From Plakobranchus ocellatus (taxonomy: Eukaryota > Mollusca > Gastropoda > Plakobranchidae): 28,825 bases of DNA. The position numbers were made by a program, and so were the translations under genes. The stretch lies in assembly GCA_019648995.1 (NCBI GenBank), contig BLXT01001362.1:38188-67012 (forward strand), given 5' to 3'. The notes under the pieces are model-generated. The model saw only the letters and a list, made by a program, of their open reading frames with translations. It ran no database searches and was not told where the DNA came from. Shown here in pieces: positions 18,105-28,142 of this stretch (the first letter of the stretch is position 1; the number at the start of each line of letters is the position of its first letter).

Positions 18105-20158
18105 CAGTTTCTGAGTTCTGTCAGTTGTGTACGGTAAGATTAGCAGACAAATCAGCCCTAGTCGAGAGATTGTAGTACTGCAGTTTCTGAGTTCTCTCAG
18201 TTGTGTACGATAAGATTAACAGACAAATCAGCCCTAGTCGAGAGATTGTAGTCCTGCAGTTTCTGAGTTCTCTCAGTTGTGTACGATAGGATTAGCAGAG
18301 AAATTAGATTGAGTCAAGAGACTGTAGTCATGCAGTTTCTGAGTTCTGTCAGTTGTGTACGGTAGCATTAGCAGACAAATCAGCCCGAGTCAAGAGATTG
18401 TAATCCTGCAGTTTCTGAGTTCTCTCAGTTGTGATAAAGAAGGTTTAGGAAACAAATCAGCCCTAGTCGAGAGATTGTTCTCCTGCAGTTTCTGAGTTCT
18501 GTCAGTTGTGAAAAGGTAGGATTAGCAGATAAATCAGCCTAAGTCAAGAGATTGTAGTCCTGCAGTTTCTGAGTTCTCCCAGTTGTGTACGGTAGGATTA
18601 GCAGACAAATCAGCCCTAGTTAAGAGATTGTAGTCCTGCAGTTTCTGAGTTCTGTCAGTTGTGGATGATAGGATTAGTTGACAAAATAGCCTAAGTCGAG
18701 AGACTGTAGTCCCGCAGTGTCTGAGTTCTCTCAGTTGTAAACGATAGGACTAACAGACAAATTAGCCAGAGTCGAGAGACTGTAGTCCTGCAGTTTTTTA
18801 AGTTCTGTGATTTGGCTAGGATAGGATTAGCAGACAAATCAGCCCTAGTCGACAGATTGTAGTCCTGCAGTTTCTGAGCTCTGTCAGTTGCGTACGGTAG
18901 GATTAGCAGACAAATCAGCCCTAGTCAAGAGATCGTAGACCTGCAGTTTCTGAGTTGCTGTCAGTTGTGATAAGGTAGATTTACTGACAAATCAGCCTGA
19001 GTCGAGAGATTGTAGTCCTGCAGTTCTGAGCTCTGTCAGTTGCGTACGGTAGGATTAGCAGACAAATCAGCCCTAGTCAAGAGATCGTAGTCCTGCAGTT
19101 TCTGAGTTCTGTCAGTTGTGATAAGGTAGATTTACTGACAAATCAGCCTGAGTCGAGAGATTATAGTCTTTCAGTTTCTGAGTTCTTTCAGTTGTGATAA
19201 GGCATGATTAGCAAACAAATCAGCCTCAGTCGAGAGTTTGTTGTCCTGCAGTTTCTGAGCTCTGTCAGTTATGTACGATAAGATTAACAGACAAATCAGC
19301 CCTAGTCAAGAGATTATAGACCTGCATTTTCTGAGTTCTGTCTGTTTTTTACGATAGATCTAGCAGACAAAACAGCCCTAGTCAAGAGATTGTAGTCCTG
19401 CAGTTTCTGAGTTCTCTCATTTGTGTACAGTAGGATTTGCAGACAAATGACCCTAGTCAAGAGATTGGAGTTCTGCGGCTTTTGAGTTTTGTCAGTTGTA
19501 TACGGTAGGATTAACAGACAAATGAGCCTGAGTCGAGAGATTGTAGTCCTGCAGTTTCTGAGTTCTGTCAGTTGTGTACGGCAGGATTAATAGAAAAATC
19601 AGCCTGAGTCGAAAGATGATAGTCTTGCAGTTTCTGAGGTCTCCCAGTTGTGTACGGTAGGATTAGCAGATAAATCAGCCCTAGTTGAGAGAATGTAGTC
19701 CTACAGTTTCTGAGTATTGTCAGTTGTGTACGGTAGGATTAACAGGCAAATTAGCCTGAGTCGAGAGACTGTAGTCCTGCAGTTTCTGAGTTCTGTCAGT
19801 TGTGTACAGTAGGATTAGCAGACAAATTAGCCTGAGTCGAGAGACTGTAGTCCTGCAGTTTCTTAGTTCTTTGAGTTATGTAGGATAGGATTAGCAGACA
19901 AATCAGCCCTAGTCGAAAGATTCTAGTCTTGCAGTTTCTGAGTTCTGTCAGTTGTATACGGTAGGATTTGCAGATAAGTGAGCCCTAGTCAAGAGATTGC
20001 AGTCTTGCACTTTCTGAGTTCTGTCAGTTGTGATAAGGTAGGATTAGCAGGCAAATTAGCCTGAGTCGAGAGATTGTAGTCCTGCAGTTTCTGAGTTCTG
20101 TCAGTTGTGTACGGTAGGATTAGCACACAAATCAGCCCTAGTCAAGAGCTTGTAGTGT
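18105..20158 (+). repeat. 76-bp satellite array, about 27 units
   Basis: The consensus unit starts CAGTTTCTGAGTTCTGTCAG, continues TTGTGTACGGTAGGATTAGC and AGACAAATCAGCCCTAGTC, and ends GAGATTGTAGTCCTG. The array of 2,054 bases fits 27 units with few indels. Most units carry a PstI site (CTGCAG) at the junction. Variants fall into at least two types, GTACGGTAGGATTAGC with CCCTAGTC, and GATAAGGTAGATTTAC with CCTGAGTC. A two-unit block of 152 bp (18,867-19,018) is repeated next to itself (19,019-19,170). It has no open reading frame of note. Confidence 0.97.
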
Positions 20159-20337
20159 TGGATTTTCTGATTTAGATTGATACTTCCTAGTCGTTTTCCA
20201 GGGGTATTGTTGCCCTTGCTAATCTGCAATTTGGCTGATGATGCAGTTGTGACAAAATGTTGAATATCAAATGCTGGTGCTTCAGGCGTTGGTGAGCATG
20301 GTCGTCCACGCCTTAACCTCATGTTAATGGTCGCACA
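20159..20337 (-). other. Spacer between satellite and copy 2, with an unrecognised minus-strand frame
   Basis: The minus strand is open across the spacer and reads LRRGRPCSPTPEAPAFDIQH and FVTTASSAKLQISKGNNTPG. Composition is protein-like and the frame continues beyond the spacer on both sides into repeats. 'RGRPCSPTP....HF' recalls the linker before the C-terminal Cys-rich region of piggyBac-like transposases, but no catalytic part or Cys-rich motif is present. This sequence has no counterpart before 6,404. Confidence 0.3.
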
Positions 20338-20665
20338 GATGAGTAATGTTGTCTCTGAAATATCTGCTTTCCTCTGCAATGGTATAAAGTTAAAAAATAT
20401 GAGGGACAATTAAAGCTTGGAACATTTTAAATCATTGAAACAGTCTTATAGTGAGTTATGTTGCCTCGCAAATAACTGCTTCCCTCTGTCAGTGTATAAG
20501 GTTAAAAAATATGAGGGGCAATTAAAGCTCGGAACATATGAAATTATTGAAACAGTCCTGTTATGCTGCTTGTCAAATACCTGCACTCTTCTGTATTGGT
20601 ATAAAGTTAGGCAATATGATTTTGCATTGTGTAAGCTTTGTAGTTGTGGATATTGGATGGATTCA
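20338..20665 (+). repeat. ~110-bp tandem repeat (3 units), copy 2
   Basis: Units start near 20,341, 20,452 and 20,561, each with a TGAGTTATG-like start (TTATG in the third) and a TGCAATGGTATAAAG-like middle. It is the paralogue of the two-unit array at 6,404-6,635. A GTGAGT word matching the PRA1 exon 3 donor occurs at the second unit, with no exon in front of it. Confidence 0.8.
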
Positions 20666-20929
20666 ACTGGCCTGTCCACACGAAATGAGCTGTTTATTCA
20701 CACTGGCCGAATGGAGACATAAAGCAAAGTGTTTGAATATGTTTGGTTTTATGAAAAACAATGTGTTTTTAGCCTAGCAAAAGCATAAGTTAAACTATTG
20801 AAATCTAAAAAAAGATGGTTCGATATCTTTAACCCTTCTCAGCTGACCTGCCTTCTCGATTTGTGTGCTGTAAGTTATGCTTTCAGATATTTTTAGTAGA
20901 CTAGAATAAACGAAAAAAGAGAGAAAACT

Positions 20930-21310
20930 GGAAACAGTGGAGATGTGGTTTATCAGAGGTATGATAAAGATATCATGGAAGGAAAAAAAGAGTGAATCAA
21001 GACTGAAAAAACTAATTTTTGAAGGATTATTTATGAAAACCAAGAAATGGAGGCAACTAAAACTTTTACGACATGTTGCCAACACAGATTTTTAGAAAAT
21101 TAAAAAATCAGTAGAAATATTAAAGGCAAATACAATAGAGATAGACAGATAATTACTTTTATTGAAAGCCTCAACTTAAGGACAACAGGTAATGTAGTAA
21201 CAACAGCTTTATACAGTTAACAGAAAACAGGTATGTATGGGGGAACACCATTGCCAATGTATGTACCAGACAAGGTACCTAAAGGAAAAAAGAAAAACAA
21301 CCACCAATAA
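20930..21310 (+). mobile_element. LINE C-terminal/3' fragment, copy 2
   Basis: This is the paralogue of 6,885-7,287. CTGGAAACAGTGGAGATGTG and the ITFIESL-coding block recur with substitutions and further frame disruption. It was inherited with the large duplication and is not an independent insertion. Confidence 0.7.
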
Positions 21311-21384
21311 TATAAAGATGATGGTATTGATTTGGTTTCATTAAACGCAATTGAAGATGAAGAGATATTTTCTTTCTTTCATTG

Positions 21385-21480
21385 TTCTAATTTATTTATG
21401 TTGCAGCATCTTTTTGCAAATGATTACAGGCCTAGTGGAAATAATACTTTTTGTGTTTAAATTTTTGTCGCCAGACAATC
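21385..21480 (+). pseudogene. Remnant of the PRA1 3' region without its exon, copy 2
   Basis: CATTGTTCTAATTTAT (copy 1 about 7340) runs straight into TTATGTTGCAGCATC (copy 1 about 7520) and GATTACAGGCCTAGTGGAAA. The terminal coding exon and its tandem duplicate are therefore absent, leaving only post-exon sequence. Copy 2 cannot supply a PRA1 C-terminus. Confidence 0.75.
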
Positions 21481-22140
21481 ACTTGCAGCTCTGATTTAAA
21501 TATAAAAGATTGATATCATCTCAATTTCAAATACAATAGTAAGCCTTTGACTTAAACACAATCTACAGAACTGCCAACATTCCGTTTTGCCCGGAAAAAA
21601 TTACGTTGAACGCCCATAAATTCCGTTTTTCGGGCAGCTCTGTTAAGATCCCGGTCAGTAGTCTCGGTCACGGTGAAAAGAGAAAAAAATAGCCCCTTGT
21701 TTTATCTTATGGATTAATCCTATATATCAACGGCCGTTGTTACTTTTTATCCATCTAACATGTTTTAAAGAACACACGCATTTTTTATCACCATAAATAT
21801 GATCTAAGCGTATAATTTGCCTTCCATAACAATTATTTTAAACATGCTGAGTTAAAGAACCGGGTAACTTTTGCCTTAGTAGAAAAGAATTTGTCACGGT
21901 GTTACGTGTTCCTGTGGTCATGAACCCGACTCTATGCCATTGATGCTTTTGGTCAGTGCATTGGGATGTACATATAACGCTCATTTGCAAATTGTTGCAG
22001 TACACTTACTCTGGCACCGCAGAGGTTGAGCCTTGCCAACGTAGTATCAGAGCTTCCTCTCTATACAGTAGCTGGATCAAGGCTGAGGCAGGGTATTTAC
22101 TTCTCACCCATTCTAAGAGTGAGTTCATATCATCATATTA
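21481..22140. other. Non-coding stretch, copy 2
   Basis: Collinear with about 7,765-8,440 with scattered differences; no recognised coding sequence. TATA-like and GGCACCGCAGAGG words recur as in copy 1. Confidence 0.45.
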
Positions 22141-24720
22141 TGCTGTGAAGTCACAGCACAACCTGACACAAGGGAAGGCCATTCAAACTCATCTACACTC
22201 ATCTACACTCACTCGGAGGTAAAGAAGTCGTCGGGAGGTGACATCTTTGCATGGTGATGACCCCCAAATACCCTGCCACTGCATTGGGTCCCATCAGGCC
22301 CGTGCAGGCCCGGGATATTCACGTCTTGAACAGCCGAGTTCCAGTTGGTATTGTTCTTTCTGGTCCTACTGAGTCAACATCTATAAACATTTCCTGAACC
22401 TATCACCGCCTTTGACATATCCCCGTGCACTGCTCTGTATGATGGATCTAGCATTCATAGGTGCCCACTTTTTGGACTGCGGAGGACGAGTTGATCCACC
22501 CCTGTGAACCCTCTAACTATGGATACGTCTCCTACCATTCCCATTATGACCACATCTTTGGCCCGTCTCCTCTGTGAAGGGTTGGATTCTGGCTGCGGTC
22601 ACATTTGTGACCTCTATCACTCTTTGACAGACTGGACTCCGGCTATGGTCACGTCTATGCCCCTTTCAACTCCTGTTTTTGTCACCTCTATGACCCGCTG
22701 ACTTCCATTACATTTACATCGTTCTCTATAACCACATGTATGAGAGCTCTCGCTATGGAGGTTTCTTGGACTGTGGCGGCCTTGTTTCTGACACATGCGA
22801 GACCTCTCGTCGTGTGGTCTTTTGTGACTTTCACGGCCTCGTTCCCCACACATACGACATTTATCATCGTAGGGGCTTCTTCTTTTGGCGGGAAGTTCTG
22901 CAGCTGCGTTTGGGCTGTGATGTTCGGGTGACTTCACTGCACTGAACGGTCATTCTTACGCCTCAGCCAGTCCGGCTAGTCCAATGCATTGGGAATCTCC
23001 CTTTGTGGTTGATAGGGTGGAACCAATGTATTAGGGTTGACCAACTTCTGTGGTTTGTCTGGTGGATCCAACCCATTCACATTATTTACTTCCTGTGGTT
23101 GAGGCAGTGAGTCCAACCCTTTGGGGTTCAGGGCCTTGTTTGGGTGGCTGTCTTTCAGATAATCATTAGGGCAACATCTGTTATCCCCCCTGGCTACTTT
23201 TGCATCTGAGACACCTATCTACTTCCGTTCTTGACCTCCTTGCTCTGCCCCTTCTTCCCCATCCTGTCGATGGGTCTGCATCGGGGCATCTATTCCTCAA
23301 ATCGGATGTATTTAATGCCGTGTTCTATGAGATGAAGTGGCCTCGGTTATCTCATCCATAGCATGCCAGGGGACTTGCGGCGTGGGTCCGAGGACTTGGT
23401 AATCGACAGCTTCCCTCTAGCTTTGTCACTTATGTCCTATATCTTTTCTACCCTTAGAGACAAGGCGGGCACTTTATTGTCAATCCTGGGTGCAAATTTA
23501 GTCAATTTTCAATACACCATCATCTCAAGTCGACTTTTCAAACAAGCCATCATGCTTTCTAGCAGATTCTTTAACTCTGGCTGGTCCGACTTTGCTTCTC
23601 CGCCTCTGCCTGATGGAGTTACCTTCCTCCTCTCCTGAGTTGGCTTAAAAGGCGGCATTTGTTGCATCAAAATCAGGACCTGTTGTTTCTCTGAGGTTAT
23701 GAGGCCCCTCAGCTCTACTCCTAACAGAGGGTTCATCACTTTCTCTGTACTCCCGATGTGGTGGAGATCTCTCCTCAGTGTAGTCTCGTCGAGAGCAGAC
23801 AGAGCGGACTGCCACTTCAGTCGATCTATCCTCCCTTATGCAGTACACAGTTCTGTGGTTAAACTGATGCTGGAGGATATATATAGTAGTCTCTTCCAAT
23901 GACTCCGGACGCATGTTCGCAGTATGGAGTCCCAGTTCTCTGTCTGAAGAGTCTGTGCAGAATTTTAGAACCATCTGCTTGATGTCTCGCTTTCAGAAAC
24001 CTGCTCCTGCATCTTCTTCGAGAGCATATAGTGCTCAATGGTGGAGACGCTCCGCCTATTCTTCGATTGATTTTTCAATACGTTGTTTTGCATTCTGAAA
24101 CCAGATTAGGGCTGTCTCTCTCAAATACTCGGAGGCAAATCGCTGCTCCAGACGTTTCATCAACGAACGAAGCGGCATGTGCCTATTTTCCCGCATCATT
24201 AGGGTATAGTAATCTGCAGCTCTATCTACTAATACCAAGAAGATATAACCCATCTGCTCTTTCACAAATCTTTCGTTTGAAGGCTGCATAATTATACTCT
24301 CCGGGGTAAATTGATGATTTAGGTGGTTGGATGAACTTCTTTAACTGCCTGTGCTCATCATCAGAGTCGTCTGAGTCATAACCATACGATTGTGAGTTTG
24401 GCCAGACCTCTGGTATTCATGGAAACGCCTTCTGTATTAGTCAGATCTGCAGAGTATCGTCCATGTCGACGGTCTTTGTCGCATAGTGATACTGGCGGGA
24501 CCTCCCATCGTTCATCTGTTGGCGCGGAAGACCTCACAGGCTTAATTTGCGCGTGTTTCGTTCCAGGAAAAAGCAGCATTCCTCTCGTCGCAGAAGTCCA
24601 TAGTGTTCTTCATATCAGCGAATTCATGACTCCTATCTGACTGCTTCAAGCGTCCTCAAAGGTGTCTAGCTTCTCTATCTCCGCAAGAGATCACATAGAG
24701 AGTGGAGCATAAATGGGCTC
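22140..24720 (-). mobile_element. Ty3/gypsy-type gag fossil, copy 2
   Basis: This is the paralogue of 8,440-11,040 with the same part order on the minus strand. The N-terminal part is near 24,580 (TKHAQIKPVRSSAPTDERWE) and capsid-like pieces lie at about 24,290-23,645 (FASEYLRETALIWFQNAKQR, MRPESLEETTIYILQHQF). The tail then leads into a Cys/Arg-rich repeat region at about 22,937-22,617 (KCRMCGERGRESHKR, SRMCQKQGRHSP, SHTCGYRERC). It is broken in several places, comparably to copy 1. It is a duplicated fossil, not a second insertion, because flanking DNA is also shared. Confidence 0.75.
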
Positions 24721-26532
24721 TCACCCCTTTGATTTAATGATTTTTGGGCGGTCTTCTCACCAACTGTAAATCCTCTACATCAAACGTATTCACATTAATT
24801 TTTATACCTCTCACTCACTACAAAAATGGCAGACACATTTTTTAAAAATTACTAATAAATACTTAAAATATTATTCTATGAAAAGAAATTCAAATTATTT
24901 CTATCCTTTGTTTAACTGATTTGGATCTTAATTCACTTTGAAAGAATTCCAAATTGTTTTTAAAAATAAATATTATTTAATTAACTTGATAATTAAATTA
25001 CCTAAAAAATCAATACTTGTTCTGATAAAAGACTGTTCTATTATTTTTAATTTAATGAATGTTAGATAAAGGGTGGATAATTGTATACCTTTTTCATTTA
25101 TACAAGTCAGAAAATATTTAAAAATAAATTAACCAATCAAATTATTTTTCACATCACAGAAGATTTACTAGAGCAGCGATAGACAAGAAAAAGTGAATTA
25201 ATTAATAAAAACAGAGGAAAAGAAAGAAATGGATGCTAAAGGTACCAAGAAAGGGAAAAAAACAGTTAGATTTATAATATGTAAAGAAAGGTGACTGTTC
25301 ATACCTTTACTTTAGTAATGTATAATAGTAAGGTTCTTGCAAACCTAAAAAAATATTACGTGTCAAACAAGATAGGGTAGGAGAAAAGAAATAGAGACAA
25401 AATGAATTAACTCTCAAAAGAACATAAATTATATCAATTACAAGATCCAAATCTAAACTACACGAAATATACTATGATCAATACTCTATTGTAAACTGGT
25501 CCTATAAAATTAAAGCTAAAGTAGTTCTAGATCAAAGAAGTTCTGAATCTCGGCCTGTTTCCGAAAAATTACATTAACCCTATCAAATCAACAAATCTGG
25601 TAACAAAAAACGCTCAGATCCAGACCCAAGTTCCCCCGCCCCAAATTCCCGGTCAATCACCTGACCACTACATATGTCCTCCCTCGTCAGGCTAGGAGTA
25701 GATATCCCAAAATGAATTTTCATGTTGACATGGGCTAATCATTTTTATCTCGAACTTTCTCATTTTGAAAAATCATTTAATTTGGTATATTATACATAGT
25801 TGTAGCTTAAAAAACAAAAAGGTTATGAATTTTTAAAATATTTTATTTTGTGCATAAAATGTACCCCATCAAGACCAGCGCCTGAGACCATTTTCCAAAG
25901 GGCATTTTTGTTTAAAAACATGTGTGTGACAATCAAAAAATTTACTCTATGTGCAGCAGAGTCAACAAAGATAATTCTCAATTTTTTCCGTGATACAAGC
26001 AGTTACAGTTTTTGTAGATAGACATGTTTAAAGTGGGCTCAAAAGATAGAGGCTATATTTTCTGGGTTTGCTATCATTTTTGAAAAATCGTATAAAATCA
26101 CACTATCAATTAATTTTTTCACATTTTTTACGCCAGCAATGTTACTTCCATCCGACAAAATTCGACTGTTTTGATTGATTATTTCAACATATTTTTTGTC
26201 AAATGTGTTATTTTTTTAATTTACATGAAAGGATCTTAATTTTTTTTTCTATAAGGGTATCAAATAGAGCTCATTCATTTTTGCGACCATTAGTGCTATT
26301 TTTCGAATGATGACATACACGGCGAGCCTGCGCAAGGCTAAAAAAGAGAGTGTGTTCGCGAGATCAACCCACACAGCCTGCAAAAAAACGCACCTTACAC
26401 GTTCTTTTACAACCTTCTCAGTGATAATGCTATAAAATACACCTATTCATGCTTTAAGTGTTTGCTTCTCCGCATAAGTTTTGCGTAAAGCTTAGGAGAC
26501 GTAAAACAAATTTAGAACACCTAATTGTTTTA
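24721..26532. other. AT-rich spacer, copy 2, with an extra block
   Basis: Collinear with 11,041-13,015. It skips the segment equivalent to about 11,775-12,262 and carries extra sequence at about 25,633-26,008. That extra block starts with a C-rich stretch (CCCAAGTTCCCCCGCCCC), atypical of its AT-rich surroundings. No coding sequence was recognised. Confidence 0.5.
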
Positions 26533-26583
26533 AAAAAAGGAAGGGTTATAGCGTTTTAACCATAACAGTATAGAAGTTATTGC

Positions 26584-26847
26584 ATGAAGCTACGGGATTA
26601 TGCAGTTGAAAAGCATCGAAATGCGATTTATCAGCAGCAGAGAGCACATCCCAGTCCTGGCCAAACCAATTTTTCATTGCTCCTCCGTGTCCACCCAGCA
26701 CTAAATGGGGAGATAGGTCTCTTAAGACCCGGCGAAAGTAAAGGCAGCGAGGAAAACAATGACAAACTACCTCATAATGAGGTATGCCAAGAACAATAAT
26801 TAGGACCCTACGCCTGGTTCCCCGATGCTTGGACTAAGAGTGGGACC
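26584..26847 (+). repeat. SINE-like stretch, second instance
   Basis: Identical to 13,067-13,330, including the palindrome TACCTCATAATGAGGTA at 26,768-26,784. The same uncertainty on family and limits applies. Confidence 0.3.
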
Positions 26848-26956
26848 CACTTTACTTTTTTTTACTTAGAAAACCCTTTACACATTCTACGTTCCCAAAT
26901 CACTCAAAAGAGCCTACCCACTTTCCTTTTTTTTTCCAAGGAGAACCCTTGACGTC

Positions 26957-27667
26957 ATCCATTTCCTCAATGAACTTGCCCCAGGTCCGCTGCATTCGCT
27001 GCATCCGTAGGTGGTATTCGGGACAATTCATTTGAATTGCTGTGTAGCCTTCCCTGTCTATTGATGATTTCCATGTCAAATGGGCTCAGCTCCTCTAGCC
27101 ATCTGGCTAGTTGACCCTGTGGCTCCTTAAAGCTGGTGAGCCACCTCAAGTAGATACGGCCAAAACTGGTGGGTGAACCGGAACACAGCCAATAGTTCTT
27201 TTCGGGTGGTACATTAGTTCACCTTCTTGCAGCTGAATAAAATTCTGCATCAATTGCAACATCTGTAGCATCGGTGTAGGATGAAAAGATCAGCTGTGGA
27301 GGGAATCCCCAAGGCCGGAGTTTACGTTAATGCCTTTTTGAGATTCTCTAAGGACTGTTTCTCTTCTTCTTCCCACCGAATCTTGTCATCCCTCAGGATC
27401 GTAAACATCGTTTTTTTCCCACGAGCCTCCCCAGGAACTCCACTTCTCTTCTGAAAAGGAAGCATTTACGAGGCTTTAACAGAAGTCTATATATACGAAA
27501 CTTTTTGAGGGCTTTCTTGAGTTGTTTATGTGGTCCTCATAGCTCTTACCAAGTACACACACATCATCCAAAAAACGCAAGGACTCACTCCCAGTTCAGG
27601 CCCAAGAGAACCAAATTGATTACCCTCGAGAAGTTAGAAAGCGTCGCACAAACCAGTTAAGTGATAC
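26957..27667 (-). mobile_element. Ty3/gypsy-type RT-RNase H fossil, second instance
   Basis: Identical to 13,440-14,150: RT-derived pieces followed by an RNase H end with RWLTSFKEPQGQLARWLEEL. It is a broken fragment without recognised LTRs or integrase. Its identity with the first instance comes from the recent event that copied the whole block, and says nothing about the age of the original insertion. Confidence 0.78.
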
Positions 27668-27906
27668 CATCAAAACAAATATTTGCCATCACTTAATTAA
27701 CATGATGAGGTAACTGAAGAGTTTAAAACTTGAGTGGTTCAAATAGCACACATGTCAGTTCTAGATCTAGATTCTATTTCATAGGTAAGATGTTTTCATC
27801 AAATCGGCTTAATAGAAAGGCAGGGATAATCAAAATAGAATATCCACTATATGGAGAACTACATTTACCAAACAAGCCATCAATCAGATAAATCAGGATT
27901 ATTTAG

Positions 27907-28142
27907 GATTAGCCTTTGCCTCGCCTAATTTCTAAATTTTTATCTAAAAATTTACACATTACTGGAATATGATCTGAATCACATTTGGCTTCCGACAGTG
28001 ATTTCGATGTTTTGACGGCGTTTCGGAATCGTTTTTTAATTAGGATGTAATCTTTTTTGTTTCTACTTCTAACTCCGGAACTCTTCCAAGTCAACAGCCA
28101 CCTCGAATGGTTTTGATACCAAGTAATTGTGTTTAGATATAG
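27907..28142 (-). mobile_element. RTE-like LINE endonuclease fragment, second instance
   Basis: Identical to 14,390-14,625, encoding KKDYILIKKRFRNAVKTSKS and the CDSDH motif on the minus strand. Confidence 0.8.

Noticed and set aside
18105-20158. CRISPR-like array
   Set aside because: The entire 76-bp unit is repeated with no unique spacers, and the context is an animal genome. It is a satellite.
20101-20409. Mitochondrial ribosomal protein L27-like frame (NNTPGKRLG)
   Set aside because: Only a short GKRLG-like word matches, and the glycine-rich core of L27 is absent.
20417-20777. Overlapping ORFs of about 80-100 codons on both strands in copy 2
   Set aside because: They run through the ~110-bp tandem repeat and intron-derived DNA and are not open in the paralogous copy 1 sequence.
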